A stretch of DNA of 64,000 nt from Pseudoalteromonas sp. GCY. GTDB taxonomy: Bacteria > Pseudomonadota > Gammaproteobacteria > Enterobacterales > Alteromonadaceae. Below, one piece after another: positions 26,842 to 36,065 of the stretch (the stretch's first letter is position 1; every line of letters starts with the position of its first letter). Under the pieces are notes generated by a model. That model ran no database searches, was not told the origin of the DNA, and worked only from the letters and a program-made list of their open reading frames with translations. The stretch covers positions 2,371,501-2,435,500 of the forward strand of contig NZ_CP068023.1 of assembly GCF_016695175.1 (NCBI RefSeq), written 5' to 3'. The position numbers and the translations under genes were made by a program.

Positions 26842-27414
26842 AGTTAGCCTTGCAATTTCCTTCTCAAGATCTTTTTCCGCTTTGTAAGCTTTAAATTCTT
26901 GATATAAAAACTTTTCATCCTGAGGGTTTACACTGCGCTTACTTTCTTTGATCAAATCTTTGAAAAGCTCTTTAGTCTGATCAGGTGATAACGTCGTCAA
27001 TGCACAGAAGTAGTCTTTACCAGAAATATCGATAACATCGGCCTTAACGATACGAGAGCCATTTAATGTTTGTTTGGTAAGTTGTTTGGATACAGAGCTA
27101 AAGGTTGCGCCTACCGTTGTGTCCTCGTTTGCATCTGTACGGTTCGCGAATGTCTTATCAAGGCCTTCGATGCGTGTTTCAATCTGTTGAGCAAGAGCAA
27201 GACGTGCATTTGCAACCGCCATTTTTTGATCGATTGAAATATTGCCCGAGTATTTCACACAATCTGCTGCCGCTATACCATCTTCGATTGTTGGATTGAG
27301 AACCCATTCTGGAATATTAACTCTTGGACTTGAAGCCGCATCGTCTTTACTTGAACTACAAGCCGATAGTATCCCTATAACGGCCACTGATATAAGTAGT
27401 TGTTTTGCTTTCAT
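26836..27414 (-). CDS. LPP20-family lipoprotein
   Basis: A 192-residue lipoprotein with lipobox ILSACS. The body IPEWVLNP, then KMAVANARLALAQQIETRIEG, fits the LPP20/FlgP-type domain (PF02169-like). Such domains occur in outer-membrane lipoproteins involved in envelope or flagellar basal structures. A downstream hairpin separates it from the transglycosylase. It is divergent from the COG3014-lpoB-LPP20 cluster at 27.6-30.9 kb, which carries a second LPP20-like protein; the two may have related functions. Confidence 0.8.
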   Translation of the reverse strand: MKAKQLLISVAVIGILSACSSSKDDAASSPRVNIPEWVLNPTIEDGIAAADCVKYSGNISIDQKMAVANARLALAQQIETRIEGLDKTFANRTDANEDTTVGATFSSVSKQLTKQTLNGSRIVKADVIDISGKDYFCALTTLSPDQTKELFKDLIKESKRSVNPQDEKFLYQEFKAYKAEKDLEKEIARLTN

Positions 27415-27629
27415 GTTGGGTTCCTTAATTGCCCTGATTACGGAATAAAATTTATCAAAAAAATCATTGATTAACAGTAATAAATTGTAAAAACGATTTT
27501 TAACAATTTAGCACTTTCAATTCAATTTTTTACTATTTAATTTATTGTTATATGATTGAACACAACAACACTGCCATTATAAGAACAAGTATGCAAGGAA
27601 TGCGATTCCAAATTGATTTATATAACTTC

Positions 27630-29252
27630 ATGATAAAACTCTTGATCTTTACAGGTTGCTTGATGCTGAGCGGCTGTAACTTGACCCCTAAAGCCAACAA
27701 GCAGGCAATAGAATACGCGGAGCAAGGAGATTTTATTTCAGCCCAACAGCGTATTGACTATGCCTATAAAAACTCATCTCGTGACGAGCTATTGTATTAT
27801 CTTGAATCCGGTATGTTAGCTCATTTACAACACCATTATGAATTAAGTAATCAACATCTTTCTCACGCAAAGGAAATCATTGAAGCCGCCTACACTGTCA
27901 GCATCAGCGACCAGCTTTTTTCTACTTTTACTGGTGCAAGTTACAAAAAATATACTGGCCGCGCTTTTCATAAACCCATGATCCATACATTAATGGCGCT
28001 TAATTATGTGTCGTTGGCAAACGCGTCGAAGGTAAACCGTGTTGCTTTGTATGACTCTGCACTGACAGAAATGCGGCAACTGGACTTATATCTCTCTCAA
28101 TTACAGCAACAAACCGGAGGCTATGTAAATCAACAAAAAGCTGGAAGTAATATTGAGCAAATTTTTAAAGCTGTTTTTAATCAACCATTTATCAGCAGTG
28201 AACTTGAGTATAAAGACGATGCATTTGCACAGTATTTAAGTGGCGTTTTATATGAGCAACAAGGCGAGCTAGATAGTGCTCGGATCCAATATGAGCGAGC
28301 GGTGAGCGCATACAAAAATGGCTTTAGTAAACAATACAAACTAGGTCAATATGCAGGTCAACAAGCACAGCTAGATCTCAACAGAATGGTTGCAGACAAG
28401 GAAGAAAACTACTTCACATTAGTTCAAAGCTTAGGTGTATCACCGCAGCGCAAAGAGTTTAACCTTTACCTTAGACCTGATGAAGAGGCACAAGCGATAG
28501 TGATTACACCGATTTATTGGGGAACAAAAGAAGAACGCCAAGCCCAGTTCGCATGGTTTAATTTAATGTTTGCTGATACCAGCTTGTTTGATCTCATTCA
28601 AAACTATGCAACAGGTGACTTTAGTGATGTTGTACTGGGCACTGTCACAAAACGCTTACCTCTCGGTGATAAATTATGGCAAAAAGCCGTTGACGAAGGG
28701 GTGATTGATGCACTCAAGTATGGCAGTAGAATTTCCGTTACTTACTTACAACCTCATAAAAACGATATCCAACATGTTGCGCTTTTCGCTAACGGACAAA
28801 AACTTACAGAATTGCACCCCTTTTATTCGGTAAACTTACTCACACTGTATGACGCGCTAGGTAATGCCAATATGGAAATTTACACCGCTATTTCTCGAGA
28901 AGTATTAAAAGCAGTCACAGCAAGTAAAGCTATAACGCAAGTTGGCATCCAGCAGAACTCGCTGTTGGCAGGGCTTGCTCAGCTAACATCGTCTGTCACC
29001 AACGCTATTACAGCGGCTGCAGACACAAGACAATGGCAATCTTTACCAGGTGAAATTAGAGTGGCTCGAGTGAAATTACCCGAAAATACCACTCACCTGC
29101 AATTGCAAACCCAATTAAGGACTGGCAGAGTGATTAAACAGGATATAGCGCTGTCTCAAACAGCACCGTTGCTTAGCCACATTCGCACCTTCACAGGTGT
29201 AGCTGAACCAGAAAAACAAAATTATTTATCATCTTTAACTAACATGGACTGA
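27630..29252 (+). CDS. COG3014-type lipoprotein
   Basis: A 540-residue predicted lipoprotein: MIKLLIFTGCLMLSGC has a good lipobox. TPR-like helices appear in residues 25-260 (YAEQGDFISAQQRIDYAY, YLSGVLYEQQGELDSARIQYERAV). The second half is beta-rich and ends in an ALLS..RTF tail. Alternative starts at 27552 or 27600 would lengthen the leader; no strong ribosome site is seen for any, and 27630 is chosen for the lipoprotein signal. It lies 4 bases before lpoB. Homologues occur beside lpoB in other marine gammaproteobacteria (from memory). Function not known. Confidence 0.75.
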   Translation: MIKLLIFTGCLMLSGCNLTPKANKQAIEYAEQGDFISAQQRIDYAYKNSSRDELLYYLESGMLAHLQHHYELSNQHLSHAKEIIEAAYTVSISDQLFSTFTGASYKKYTGRAFHKPMIHTLMALNYVSLANASKVNRVALYDSALTEMRQLDLYLSQLQQQTGGYVNQQKAGSNIEQIFKAVFNQPFISSELEYKDDAFAQYLSGVLYEQQGELDSARIQYERAVSAYKNGFSKQYKLGQYAGQQAQLDLNRMVADKEENYFTLVQSLGVSPQRKEFNLYLRPDEEAQAIVITPIYWGTKEERQAQFAWFNLMFADTSLFDLIQNYATGDFSDVVLGTVTKRLPLGDKLWQKAVDEGVIDALKYGSRISVTYLQPHKNDIQHVALFANGQKLTELHPFYSVNLLTLYDALGNANMEIYTAISREVLKAVTASKAITQVGIQQNSLLAGLAQLTSSVTNAITAAADTRQWQSLPGEIRVARVKLPENTTHLQLQTQLRTGRVIKQDIALSQTAPLLSHIRTFTGVAEPEKQNYLSSLTNMD

Positions 29253-29256
29253 ATAC

Positions 29257-29874
29257 ATGAAGCCTAAATTTGCAGTTAAATTAGTTGTCCCAATGCTCAT
29301 CGCGTCTAGCGCAGCGATGACGGGTTGTTCTTCAACAACCAAAGTGAGTCGCGTGGACACCAATGAAGAAATAGCGCTTTCGGATAAATGGAATGCCAAA
29401 GACTCTCAGTTAGTTGCTGAAGCAATGATAAGCGATATGCTCGGCTTCCCTTGGGTACGTGAACATCGTGCCAAAGAAGGCACTCGACCCGCTATCATTA
29501 TTCAATCTGTTCGTAACAAGTCGCACCAGCATATTGCAGTTGACACTTTTTTGAATGACCTCAAGCGCGCCATATTGCGAAGCGGGCAAGCTGACTTCGT
29601 CGCAAACCGCTATGTACGAGATGAAATTCGTGAGGAAAGGCGAGACCAAGAGCTTAATTCAAGCCTCGAAACTCGTAATGAGATCGGCCAAGAGCAAGGT
29701 GCTGATTATGCACTATCCGGCACGATTAACTCATTTGTTGATGAACAAGGTGGTAGTCGAGTCACTTTCTACCAGGTAGATCTTCGATTAATAGATATGA
29801 CGACTAACCGAGAGGTGTGGAATGGACAGAAGAAAATTCAAAAACTTCAAGAGCGCAGCGGGTATGGTTTCTAA
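29257..29874 (+). CDS. lpoB: LpoB, activator of penicillin-binding protein 1B
   Basis: A 205-residue lipoprotein with lipobox MTGCSS. The LpoB core is seen in RPAIIIQSVRNKSHQHIAVDTFLNDLKRAILRSG and YALSGTINSFVDEQGGSRVTFYQVDLRLIDM and ends VWNGQKKIQK. E. coli LpoB spans the periplasm to stimulate PBP1B glycosyltransferase/transpeptidase activity. The gene overlaps the next one by 11 bases. Confidence 0.88.
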   Translation: MKPKFAVKLVVPMLIASSAAMTGCSSTTKVSRVDTNEEIALSDKWNAKDSQLVAEAMISDMLGFPWVREHRAKEGTRPAIIIQSVRNKSHQHIAVDTFLNDLKRAILRSGQADFVANRYVRDEIREERRDQELNSSLETRNEIGQEQGADYALSGTINSFVDEQGGSRVTFYQVDLRLIDMTTNREVWNGQKKIQKLQERSGYGF

Positions 29875-30862
29875 GCGTCTAGCCTTACCTCTGTGTATTC
29901 TACTTAGTTTATCTGCCTGTCAGTCTACTAAGCAGGCTGTTGCAAAGGAAGAAAGCTTACCCACTTGGGCTACACAGCAACCGAGTTCCGATTATCTAGT
30001 GTATGGCGTGGGTTCAGCAAGTCATATTGTAGATAGGACAGAAGCCAAACTTGCTGCCCAAGAAGCAGCTAGATTGGCGATAGCCAAACAGTTAAATGTG
30101 GAAATTGAAGGAGCGACACAAGTTGCTCAAAGTCAGGCTAACGGCGATTTTTCGTATCGAGTGGATGAGATTTTATATTCTCGAGTCCCAAGCATACAAT
30201 TACAGGGGGTGAATATTGAGCAGGAGTTTTACTCCTCAGAGCAAAAAACAGCCTATGCCCTTGCCTCATTTAACAAGGTTGAGTCAAGAATGCACGCGGA
30301 GCTTGATATTAGACAACTTGACGAAGAGATCAGTAACGCGACTATTTCGGCACTAACCAGTTCAGAAAAATTAAAAGAAGCGATGGCAATTAAGCGACTA
30401 ATTGCCAAAAGACGCAAAGCAAACGAATATCACAAGCAATTAGGTGGCGGTAGTATTGCCATACCAACCTCTGTGAGCAACAAAAACAAAATGCTGAATG
30501 ATTTTATTCAGTCATTAACTTTTAGTATTTCATCAACGTTTTGGGGGCAGGAGTCTATCCGCAACCAGTTAGCCGAAAGCTTGACTAAGCAAGGTCTTAC
30601 TGTTGTGGGTGAAAAACAAAGTGCAGACTTTCAAATTGACTTTAGCGTAGATTTCGAAGACGTAAAGAAAAACAGCACTTATTATGTTTTTGCCTACTCG
30701 AGCTTAACACTCATGGAAAACGATAAAGAAAAGGCGCATGTTTCTGCACAAATAAAAGCTGCGTCTAGTTTTGAGAACATGGCTAAGTCTAATGCTGAAG
30801 AAAAGTCAGCAAAAATGCTAAGCAAAAAGCTGACGATGTTAATCATTGATAGCAAAATCTAA
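29864..30862 (+). CDS. LPP20-type lipoprotein (COG3018-like)
   Basis: A 332-residue lipoprotein. With the start at 29864 the signal is MVSKRLALPLCILLSLSAC, a neat lipobox; the longer frame from 29822 adds a basic tail of 14 residues. The LPP20 domain is PTWATQQPSSDYLVYGVGSA...AKLAAQEAARLAIAKQL. A C-terminal domain of about 130 residues (FWGQESIRNQLAESLTKQGL...) is LpoB/CsgG-like in pattern. It overlaps lpoB, so it is translationally coupled to it. Possible role: outer-membrane partner of LpoB or of the COG3014 protein. Confidence 0.75.
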   Translation: MVSKRLALPLCILLSLSACQSTKQAVAKEESLPTWATQQPSSDYLVYGVGSASHIVDRTEAKLAAQEAARLAIAKQLNVEIEGATQVAQSQANGDFSYRVDEILYSRVPSIQLQGVNIEQEFYSSEQKTAYALASFNKVESRMHAELDIRQLDEEISNATISALTSSEKLKEAMAIKRLIAKRRKANEYHKQLGGGSIAIPTSVSNKNKMLNDFIQSLTFSISSTFWGQESIRNQLAESLTKQGLTVVGEKQSADFQIDFSVDFEDVKKNSTYYVFAYSSLTLMENDKEKAHVSAQIKAASSFENMAKSNAEEKSAKMLSKKLTMLIIDSKI

Positions 30863-30890
30863 AGTAAGGCCCTTTTATAGGGCCTTACTT
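30862..30890. terminator. Bidirectional terminator
   Basis: AAGTAAGGCCC (30862-30872), loop TTTTATA, GGGCCTTACTT (30880-30890). It lies between the convergent lipoprotein and PstS-like genes. Confidence 0.85.
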
Positions 30891-30898
30891 ATCTCTTC

Positions 30899-31303
30899 CT
30901 AAAATGACTTCACCACTTTAACGCTGCTATCTGCGGCCCCCGAAGACACAAACCCAATTAGGTTAGGGTTACTCGCAACGAGTTTAAGTACCTCAGCATC
31001 ATCGGCGGCTTCTTTTGGCGGTGTCCCTTTTCCCGTAAATACTAATTTTGACCAATAAGCTTTAAGTTGACTTGATGACTTATTAAGTACCTTTTCATTA
31101 AACTCATCGGTTACCGCCGAGCCATCAGCCTGTGTTATCGGAAGTGCTTTAGAGCCATCGGAGAATGACTTTGATTTACCGATAAAAATTTGCTTAATTT
31201 CGTTTTCATCAAGTGTAGAAGTATTGGCAGGATTGACAATGACATCCACGGCTAGGCAACTAAAAGAGCTGCAAAGTAGAGTAAGTAAAAATAATTTTTT
31301 CAT
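30899..31303 (-). CDS. Small PstS-like periplasmic protein
   Basis: A 134-residue exported protein (signal MKKLFLLTLLCSSFSCLA). The body contains LDENEIKQIFIGKSKSFSDG and FTGKGTPPKEAADDAEVLKLVASNPNLIGFV, both typical of phosphate-binding PstS-like proteins. It is about half the size of a full PstS and comprises one lobe only. The ATG at 31303 follows AAGGAGA. It is 10 bases behind the porin gene, so the two form one operon. No ABC permease is present nearby. Ligand unknown. Confidence 0.78.
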   Translation of the reverse strand: MKKLFLLTLLCSSFSCLAVDVIVNPANTSTLDENEIKQIFIGKSKSFSDGSKALPITQADGSAVTDEFNEKVLNKSSSQLKAYWSKLVFTGKGTPPKEAADDAEVLKLVASNPNLIGFVSSGAADSSVKVVKSF

Positions 31304-31313
31304 GCTTCTCTCC

Positions 31314-32390
31314 TTAAAATACCATGTCGATGCCAATTGTAATGGCTTTACTATCACCTGCGACCGCTAAACCAACGGAGTTATCCTCTACCTCATCGTA
31401 CTGAATCTTGAAAGCGGCGGAGGAATGGAAATCCCAACGAACCCCAAACGAAGTGGTTTCATGGCTTTCGGCATCCTCGCCCTCCCCTTCAAAATCTGCG
31501 TAAGATACAAATGGCGTGATATTGTCAAAGCGATAGCCCAGTGTCAGCATCTTGGTGTCTAGATTGCCGTCTAAGTCCAACCGATTTAGCTCAGATAAAA
31601 TAAAGAAATTTCCCCAATCTGCATTTACTGCTAAACCATAAAACTTACCATCTCGCTCATCACTCCCCTCCCATAAAACAGGCTCTCCAGAGCGATACCG
31701 CTGGTTGGTGTAACGCATATGGGTTAAACGCACTTCAAGCCAATCATTACTGGTTTGAATTACGCCGCCTAGGATGTCTTTCCAGATTTCTCTAGTTGGC
31801 TCTTGAAAGAAAAACTCGCTCAACAGCTTATTGTCATCATCGTCTTCTTTACCGGCGTAAATATTCCCGCTCAATGACCAGTCGCCTATACTGCCGCTGT
31901 AGAGCATATTGATGCCATTATAATTAAAGATTTGCCAGGTGTAGTTGTCCGCGGGTGCACGCATCCAAATATAGGCGTAACCCACATCATAAAAGTCGGA
32001 ATAATAGAATAGCGGTAAGCGCTTTTTACCTGCTTGGAAAGTCCAATTCTCATTAATCTCATAGGACAAATAAGCCCACTCAAACTTTGCATCAAAATCG
32101 TCTGCGCCGCGCGCAACAATTTGACCAGTAACACTTAAACCTTCGGTTAGATCAGCACTAAATTGAAGGCCCATCAGTGTTTCAGGTTCAAATGAGATAT
32201 CCTCGTCGTAAACACTGACGATAGGATAATCGGCGAGAAATATTGGATCGTTTATTCCGAATTGTGGAACACCACTTCCGCTCAGCACCTTACCAGCATT
32301 GATACTTGCGAATCCGGAAAAGTTAACCTCTGCATGCCCTGAAAAACAGGCAAGGCAAAGGGTACAACCTAAAGCTAGTTTCATCTTCAT
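31314..32390 (-). CDS. Outer-membrane porin-like protein
   Basis: A 358-residue beta-barrel protein with a signal peptide (MKMKLALGCTLCLACFSGHA-E) followed by VNFSGFASINAGKVLSG. Alternating amphipathic strands cover the whole sequence, and it ends with an aromatic terminal (GIDMVF), the usual BAM recognition pattern. It is smaller than typical OprP/OprO, but pairing with a PstS-like gene hints at anion or phosphate uptake. This is inference. Confidence 0.75.
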   Translation of the reverse strand: MKMKLALGCTLCLACFSGHAEVNFSGFASINAGKVLSGSGVPQFGINDPIFLADYPIVSVYDEDISFEPETLMGLQFSADLTEGLSVTGQIVARGADDFDAKFEWAYLSYEINENWTFQAGKKRLPLFYYSDFYDVGYAYIWMRAPADNYTWQIFNYNGINMLYSGSIGDWSLSGNIYAGKEDDDDNKLLSEFFFQEPTREIWKDILGGVIQTSNDWLEVRLTHMRYTNQRYRSGEPVLWEGSDERDGKFYGLAVNADWGNFFILSELNRLDLDGNLDTKMLTLGYRFDNITPFVSYADFEGEGEDAESHETTSFGVRWDFHSSAAFKIQYDEVEDNSVGLAVAGDSKAITIGIDMVF

Positions 32391-32515
32391 TGTGATTCAT
32401 CCCAATTGCTTGCTCTACAAGTACTACATTGCAAGTATAGTTAAATTTAAAAAAATGCTAGCAAAAGCAGAAAATTAATAGAAATCTTTGCATAAAAAGG
32501 GATAAAATAGGAACA

Positions 32516-32539
32516 AAAAAGCAGCTTACGCTGCTTTTT
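32516..32539 (-). terminator. yejK terminator
   Basis: AAAAAGCAGC (32516-32525), loop TTAC, GCTGCTTTTT (32530-32539), just after the yejK stop on the minus strand, continuing in a T-run. Confidence 0.85.
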
Positions 32540-32544
32540 AAAAA

Positions 32545-33558
32545 CTAAGATTCGTCATTATAATAACGTTCAATTTGGTCCTTTAAGTTAGGCGGTACAC
32601 CTTTAATCGTAAGCGTATCAGTCGCAGCATCATAAATAACCCGCTCACCCAAATGCTTACGTTCAAAACCAACGCTTACTCCACCGCCAAGCCCAGAAAA
32701 TTTCACCATACTCGTTACTGTCTTTTTATCGACAGGAAAGCTTTCTTCCAGCTCATAGCCCTGCTCTTTATAAAAGTCTTCAAATTTTACGTCTGAAGAC
32801 TTAGAAAGCGTCTCGGACAGTGTATTAACATCTGCGTCCTCGCCGCTTGAAACACAGTCATTACAGTAATCAAAAATCTCCTTGCGGATGTCGTCTTTTT
32901 CAGACTTTTCAAATTGCTGTGTAGACAAATAATCCTCAACCGCGTGTAACATAGTTTGCGATTGCTGCTTTGGATCGATCCCCTCTTCACAACCAAGAAA
33001 ATCTAAAAAGAAATCAGCAACTTTTCGACCAGCACGCCCCTTAATGAAGGAAATATAACGGTTTTCTTCTGCGGCCGTATCCCAAGCATCTAAATCGATT
33101 CTCGCAGCCAATTGCATACGTGAAATATCTAAGTGTTTTGCTGCGGATAAGTCTAAGTCTGAGGTAATTGTGTAATGTTCTTTAATATTAATCAGTGCAA
33201 TCATAATAAAATTGCTGGCAACATACTGATAATGACAAAACACTAAATACCCAGTTTCATGAAATGCATATTTATTAAGCTCTTCTTTAAGCACATTGGT
33301 TGCTTCTTGGGTTAAATTCCAAAAGTTAAGCTCATTATTTCTATAGCTCTGCATCGCAGACGCGACCACACTGCTTTTTTCACCACTAAAAGCACAGAAC
33401 CCTTTACCCGGTTTGCCATTGTAGGCATGATGCAATTGTTCAATGAAAACATTAACTTTGTCATTGATTTGCATTTCATCGTCACGTAGATGTATTTCGG
33501 TATCTTCGTCTTGTTTGTCTACATAGTGAACAACTAGTTTTTTTACCTCAACGCTCAT
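32545..33558 (-). CDS. yejK: YejK (NdpA), nucleoid-associated protein
   Basis: A 337-residue homologue of E. coli YejK. Signatures include FCHYQYVASNFIMIALINIKEHYTI, the SFIKGRAGRKVADFFLDFLGCEEG block and SGLGGGVSVGFERKHLGERV near the C-terminus. The protein is found on the nucleoid in E. coli; its task is unclear. It is divergent from yejL with about 65 bases between starts, as in E. coli. Confidence 0.9.
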   Translation of the reverse strand: MSVEVKKLVVHYVDKQDEDTEIHLRDDEMQINDKVNVFIEQLHHAYNGKPGKGFCAFSGEKSSVVASAMQSYRNNELNFWNLTQEATNVLKEELNKYAFHETGYLVFCHYQYVASNFIMIALINIKEHYTITSDLDLSAAKHLDISRMQLAARIDLDAWDTAAEENRYISFIKGRAGRKVADFFLDFLGCEEGIDPKQQSQTMLHAVEDYLSTQQFEKSEKDDIRKEIFDYCNDCVSSGEDADVNTLSETLSKSSDVKFEDFYKEQGYELEESFPVDKKTVTSMVKFSGLGGGVSVGFERKHLGERVIYDAATDTLTIKGVPPNLKDQIERYYNDES

Positions 33559-33623
33559 CTTTGTTTTTCACGCCTCTAATGTTAAAATGTAAAAATTATT
33601 GCTTTTATAAATTGAACCAACTG

Positions 33624-33836
33624 ATGCCTATCCAATCAAAGTATTCCAATAAACAAGTAGAAGAAATTGTTGACCAATTAGTTAATGTATTAAGCTCGCA
33701 AAACGCACCAGTTGATCTCAGCTTAATGTGTTTGGGTAATTCTATCACGCACATTCTAAAAGAACATGTTCCAGAGAGTAAGAGACAATCTGTTGCCGAA
33801 AATTTTGCCAAAGCACTTACACAATCAGTAAAGTAA
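33624..33836 (+). CDS. yejL: YejL (DUF1414) small protein
   Basis: A 70-residue protein that matches E. coli YejL, including MPIQSKYSNKQVEEIVDQL, PVDLSLMCLGNSITHIL and FAKALTQSV. The frame runs 21 codons further upstream, but the family starts at MP(I/Q)xSxYS. Function unknown. It is followed by the YejM-like gene after 4 bases. Confidence 0.88.
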   Translation: MPIQSKYSNKQVEEIVDQLVNVLSSQNAPVDLSLMCLGNSITHILKEHVPESKRQSVAENFAKALTQSVK

Positions 33837-33840
33837 CGGA

Positions 33841-35361
33841 ATGAATCTTACACCGCACAGCCCTTTTTCATCAAAAGCAAGTCAATTACTCAGCTGGGGA
33901 CACTGGTTTACCTTTGCTAACATTGGCTTGGTTTTATTGATTAGCTCAGTTTATTTGTTCGCCGACAAAGCGCCAAGTACCTTTGTTGGTTGGTTTTATA
34001 TGCTGATCACGTGGATAAGCCATACCAGCTTCATCACTTTTTGTGCGTTTGTATTAACTATCTTTCCGCTTAGTTTAATATTCCCTTACCCGCGACATAT
34101 TCGCGGGATGGCTGCTATTATTGCCTCGGTTGGTATTGTTGTACTAACAGTGGATGCCTTTGTTTACCTACAACTTGGCTACCATATAAACCCAGCTTCG
34201 CTTTCCGATATTTTCGTTTTATTGTGGGAAACCTTAGTCGGATCATCCCTAGTTAATCTCATCGTTACCATTGCAATGCTTGGACTGGTGCTCACTTTTG
34301 AACTACTCGCAGGCAATTATGCTTGGCGTCATTTGGCCGAGCTTAAATCCTATAAATTCCCTCGCTATGCAACGGGGACCATTGTTACCTGCTTTGCGCT
34401 CAGTCACAGCCTGCATATTTGGGCCGATGCGAATGCCTTTTTCGATATCACTAAGCAAGATAATGTATTACCCCTCTCTTATCCTACAACCGCAAAGAGC
34501 TTACTCGCCAGACACGATTTACTTGATATCGAGCAGTATGAAGAAGCGCACTCACTAAGCATTGGTGATACGCATTCAAAATATAAAGCCCCTGTAATTT
34601 CGGCGGTATGCAAAGAAAAGAAAGATACAGCAGAGCAACCTATCAACGTTTATGCTTACACAGATGAGGCGCTGTTCCAAAAAACAGCAACAGCACTTCA
34701 GAGCAACGGTAAAAATAACGTGTTCCGAATGGATTCTGTTTTACGCGCAGGAAATAGCAGCGATGCGCTATTCAGCCTGATATACGGTCTACCGAGTTAT
34801 TATAAAGAGTCTGTCCTGCTACAGCAGCAAGTTCCGGTATGGTCAATTAATAATGACTTAATGAGTGTTAATGCTAACGGCGAGTTCTCTTTTGTTCCTT
34901 CTCATCAAGCAAGTAAATTAACAATCATTGAAGTAAGTGACGAAATTGACATTGATAGTTCAAAGCCGTTCGTGGCAATTGATATTAGTGCACAGCAAGC
35001 GACGGTATTAACCAGTTCTGCGGTAACGAACATTGAGCTGTTTGCTCAGGCTTCTGGTCTTGTGCAGCCCAATGACATCACCTACACCCTGTTAAGCTCT
35101 TATCTAGGCTGCGATCCCCTTGCTCAACAAAGTATGCTGGCATCGAACATTAAAACTCGCTCTCATGCAGAAGGCGTTAACTTTACGCAAGGTGTCTTAG
35201 TTGCATTCAAAAAAGACAAAATCACCTTAGTCAATCAAGATGGTAGCTTCAAGCAGATGTCAGCAAAGGAAGGCTTTGTGTTAAACGGTAATCTAGATAT
35301 TCCATTTTTAATACAAAGTATTAAGACATTAAAAAAATTCACAGTCCCTGAAGCGCAATAA
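33841..35361 (+). CDS. Short YejM/LapC-like DUF3413 membrane protein
   Basis: A 506-residue protein. Five membrane segments occupy residues 15-190 and contain the DUF3413 marks (SHTSFITFCAFVLTIFPLSLIFPYPRH, VDAFVYLQLGYHINPASLSDIF). In E. coli the homologue YejM (PbgA/LapC, 586 residues) controls LPS synthesis by restraining LapB/FtsH. The periplasmic domain here, about 300 residues, is a reduced sulfatase-like fold with no metal-site DxN/CxPxR pattern visible; it retains LIYGLPSYYKESVL. Position after yejK/yejL is the same as in E. coli, which supports orthology despite the shortening. Confidence 0.78.
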   Translation: MNLTPHSPFSSKASQLLSWGHWFTFANIGLVLLISSVYLFADKAPSTFVGWFYMLITWISHTSFITFCAFVLTIFPLSLIFPYPRHIRGMAAIIASVGIVVLTVDAFVYLQLGYHINPASLSDIFVLLWETLVGSSLVNLIVTIAMLGLVLTFELLAGNYAWRHLAELKSYKFPRYATGTIVTCFALSHSLHIWADANAFFDITKQDNVLPLSYPTTAKSLLARHDLLDIEQYEEAHSLSIGDTHSKYKAPVISAVCKEKKDTAEQPINVYAYTDEALFQKTATALQSNGKNNVFRMDSVLRAGNSSDALFSLIYGLPSYYKESVLLQQQVPVWSINNDLMSVNANGEFSFVPSHQASKLTIIEVSDEIDIDSSKPFVAIDISAQQATVLTSSAVTNIELFAQASGLVQPNDITYTLLSSYLGCDPLAQQSMLASNIKTRSHAEGVNFTQGVLVAFKKDKITLVNQDGSFKQMSAKEGFVLNGNLDIPFLIQSIKTLKKFTVPEAQ

Positions 35362-35426
35362 CCTTGAACAAAGTGGGATGTCATCTATGGTTAAGTAGAT
35401 ATTAACTGTTACAGCAAGGATGCCAC

Positions 35427-35903
35427 ATGCAATTATATCTAAAACTACTTGTACTGATTTTTGTCTCTACTCATTGTTTCGCCGCAACAACGGTAAAATA
35501 CTTCAAATGCACTACCGACAGAGGCATCGTTTTTAGCCAATTTCCCTGCTCGGCCAATGCGACCCAGCATACGATAACTACATCCGACCCTAAAGCCTCG
35601 GCTCCCTCAGAACAGCACTATAAAACGCTAAACAATTTGGAACGTAACCAAATTGCGAAAAGGACAAAGCGTGCACTCAGAGCCAAACACCATGAAAAAG
35701 CCGTGCTCAATCGCAAAAGAGATACCGCAGTTAGAGAGCAACAAGATAAATTAACTAAACTGATGAATGAAGACAGGCGCAAAAAGGTCGTCAGGCTAGT
35801 TAAAAAGGAAATAAAGGCCATTAATAAGGCACATGCTAAAGCGATTAAAAACCTAGAGAAAGAGATTTCAAAATTAGAAAAGCAACTCAAAGAATATGAG
35901 TGA
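35427..35903 (+). CDS. DUF4124-domain exported protein
   Basis: A 158-residue protein with a signal peptide (MQLYLKLLVLIFVSTHCFAA) and a short DUF4124-like domain (YFKCTTDRGIVFSQFPC). The remaining half is strongly basic and helical (KTLNNLERNQIAKRTKRAL... to the C-terminal EKEISKLEKQLKEYE), and is likely coiled coil. Function unknown. Confidence 0.7.
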   Translation: MQLYLKLLVLIFVSTHCFAATTVKYFKCTTDRGIVFSQFPCSANATQHTITTSDPKASAPSEQHYKTLNNLERNQIAKRTKRALRAKHHEKAVLNRKRDTAVREQQDKLTKLMNEDRRKKVVRLVKKEIKAINKAHAKAIKNLEKEISKLEKQLKEYE

Positions 35904-36065
35904 TATAGCCGCTCAATTACATTGATTGCTTTTTGAGAATCACACTTGATCAATGAGCATTCTCTATAGTTATGCAAATGCCTTAACTGGTATTACCAGA
36001 TGACTTTTCGCACATTACCTTGTAAAGTGAAACCACTCCGCGTGGATAATTTATGAGGGATGTAG

